The position numbers and the translations under genes are program-made. The notes under the pieces were generated by a model. The model was not told where the DNA came from and searched no databases. It saw nothing but the letters and a program-made list of their open reading frames with translations. From the NCBI GenBank assembly GCA_905233795.1, contig CAJOFP010000035.1:1-16426 (forward strand): a DNA stretch of 16,426 nucleotides. The letters are read 5' to 3'. This document shows positions 15,261 through 16,426 of the stretch, one piece after another. Origin of the DNA: an uncultured Oscillibacter sp. (GTDB lineage Bacteria > Bacillota > Clostridia > Oscillospirales > Oscillospiraceae). The number at the start of each line of letters is the position of its first letter. Positions within the stretch are counted from its first letter, which is position 1.

Positions 15261-16334
15261 ATGGAAATTAAAATCACGCGGAGTAAAAATTTAAAGGCGC
15301 GTCCGGCGGACGAGAGCAAACTGGGATTCGGTAAAATCTTCACGGATCATATGTTTTTAATGACATACGGCCCGGAACCGGAATGGCATGACGCCCGGAT
15401 CGTGCCGTATGGCCCGTTTGAACTGGACCCGGCCTGTGTGGTGTTTCACTACGCGCAAGAGTTATTCGAGGGTCTGAAAGCGTATCGCACGGCGGATAAT
15501 AAGATTCAGTTATTCCGCCCGGATTGCAACGCCGCGAGAATGCAGGATTCCTGTGACCGGATGTGTATCCCGCCGATTCCCGTTGATGATTTTATTCAGG
15601 CGGTGAAAACGCTGGTCGAGATTGATAAAGACTGGGTGCCGCATACGGACGGCGCGTCGCTGTATATCCGGCCTTATATTTTCGCCACGGATGTGGGACT
15701 TGGCGTCCACGCGAGTAAAAATTATATATTTGCGATCATAGCGGCGCCGTCGGGGGCGTATTACGCCGAGGGCATTAATCCGGTTAGAATTTATGTAGAG
15801 GATGAGTATATCCGCGCCGCGCCGGGTCTGACGGGTCACACGAAATGCGGCGGCAATTACGCGGCGTCGATCAAGGCCGGGGATTTGGCGGAGGAAAAGG
15901 GATTCGCGCAGGTGTTATGGCTGGACGGCGTGGAGAAAAAATACGTCGAGGAAGTCGGCAGTATGAATATTTTCTTCAAGATTGACGGCAAAATTTACAC
16001 GGCGGCCTGTACGGGGACTGTCTTACCGGGCGTGACGCGCCGTAGCGGTATTGAATTGTTAAAAGACTGGGGCTATGATGTAATCGAAGGCAAATTGGCG
16101 ATTGCGGATGTCATGGAAGCCGGACGCAACGGCAAATTGGAAGAAGTATTCGGAACGGGTACGGCGGCGGTCGTATCGCCCGTAAAAGAATTATACTGGA
16201 AAGGCGAGAGCGTGAATATCGGCGACGGCAAAATCGGCCCCGTGACGCAAAAATTATACGACACGATGACGGGCATTCAATGGGGACGCCTCCCGGATGA
16301 TAAAAACTGGATTTTCCCGGTCTGCGAGGGATAA
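15261..16334 (+). CDS. ilvE: Branched-chain amino acid aminotransferase
   Basis: A 357-residue class IV PLP-dependent aminotransferase of the long bacterial type, which interconverts leucine, isoleucine and valine with their 2-oxoacids using glutamate/2-oxoglutarate. FHYAQELFEGLKAY (63-76), YIRPYIFAT (135-143), the PLP-binding Lys195 in GHTKCGGNYAAS and EEVGSMNIFF (230-239) are the family motifs. The end looks complete. The ATG at 15261 follows AAGGAG by 11 bases. The 115-base upstream gap is nearly all A/T; I see no T-box or other leader switch. It is followed at once by a strong terminator. It may share the LRR-deaminase transcript or have its own weak promoter. Confidence 0.95.
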   Translation: MEIKITRSKNLKARPADESKLGFGKIFTDHMFLMTYGPEPEWHDARIVPYGPFELDPACVVFHYAQELFEGLKAYRTADNKIQLFRPDCNAARMQDSCDRMCIPPIPVDDFIQAVKTLVEIDKDWVPHTDGASLYIRPYIFATDVGLGVHASKNYIFAIIAAPSGAYYAEGINPVRIYVEDEYIRAAPGLTGHTKCGGNYAASIKAGDLAEEKGFAQVLWLDGVEKKYVEEVGSMNIFFKIDGKIYTAACTGTVLPGVTRRSGIELLKDWGYDVIEGKLAIADVMEAGRNGKLEEVFGTGTAAVVSPVKELYWKGESVNIGDGKIGPVTQKLYDTMTGIQWGRLPDDKNWIFPVCEG

Positions 16335-16356
16335 TATTAAACGCGAATAAAAATAT

Positions 16357-16397
16357 AAAAATCCCCCGGTCGCGTGAAGAACGCGCCGGGGGATTTT
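16357..16397 (+). terminator. Rho-independent terminator after ilvE
   Basis: ATCCCCCGG (16361-16369) pairs with CCGGGGGAT (16386-16394), and CGCG (16371-16374) pairs inside with CGCG (16382-16385) around a 7-base loop. The stem is flanked by AAAA and TTTT, so it could also work in the other direction. The remaining 29 bases of the window hold nothing I recognise. Confidence 0.85.
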
Positions 16398-16426
16398 GTA
16401 ACAAAACGATAACAAAAGTAACAAAT

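Noticed and set aside
1..16426. Mobile element, CRISPR array, tRNA or rRNA gene
   Set aside because: No transposase or integrase text, terminal repeats, spaced direct repeats, or tRNA/rRNA motifs were found. The only repeats are the short ones listed.

Overview
The window looks like chromosomal DNA of an anaerobic member of the Bacillota, probably a gut- or rumen-type Clostridia lineage. Three things point there: S-layer-homology (SLH) proteins next to a fructose PTS, an indolepyruvate:ferredoxin oxidoreductase (ior)-phenylacetate-CoA ligase-ACT cluster with a YerC/YecD-type TrpR-like regulator, and a BspA-type leucine-rich-repeat protein. Genes are fairly GC-rich, with many GCG/CGC words, while most spacers are almost pure A/T. 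Shine-Dalgarno (SD) sites are strong and several starts are GTG or TTG. The lineage is an inference; no rRNA or tRNA is present to fix it.

Layout. Positions 1-4810 (minus strand) carry a cell-surface block: the 5' end of an MBOAT O-acyltransferase gene cut by the window edge, an SLH protein with a C-terminal transglutaminase-like domain, and an SLH protein with a C-terminal M15 zinc peptidase. The last has a textbook promoter and a 13-bp inverted repeat flanking its leader. Positions 4928-7902 (minus) are a fructose operon: fruK, with a clear promoter, followed by fruA (EIIABC), whose frame is interrupted by one in-frame TGA in the EIIC part.

Positions 7990-13739 (minus) look like one long transcription unit: yerC, iorA, iorB, an ADP-ribosylglycohydrolase gene, paaK and an ACT-domain gene. 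It starts at a strong promoter overlapped by nested dyads and ends at a rho-independent terminator. iorA is broken in the middle by a short deletion with a frameshift. Positions 13881-16397 (plus) carry a leucine-rich-repeat/cytidine-deaminase fusion and ilvE, ending in a strong terminator.

How the genes fit together. FruK and FruA would import and activate fructose. IorAB oxidises aryl pyruvates, made by transamination of aromatic amino acids, to aryl-acetyl-CoA. PaaK links aryl-acetates with their CoA thioesters, the ACT protein may sense amino acids, and the TrpR-like YerC may control the unit. IlvE supplies branched-chain transamination. The surface proteins are exported and anchored to the cell wall.

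Most notable: the LRR-cytidine deaminase fusion; lesions in two well-conserved genes (iorA, fruA) within 7 kb; an IorA tail resembling a linker that leads in frame, across one TGA, into IorB; and two operator-like dyad arrangements. I found no clear defence system, mobile element or CRISPR array.
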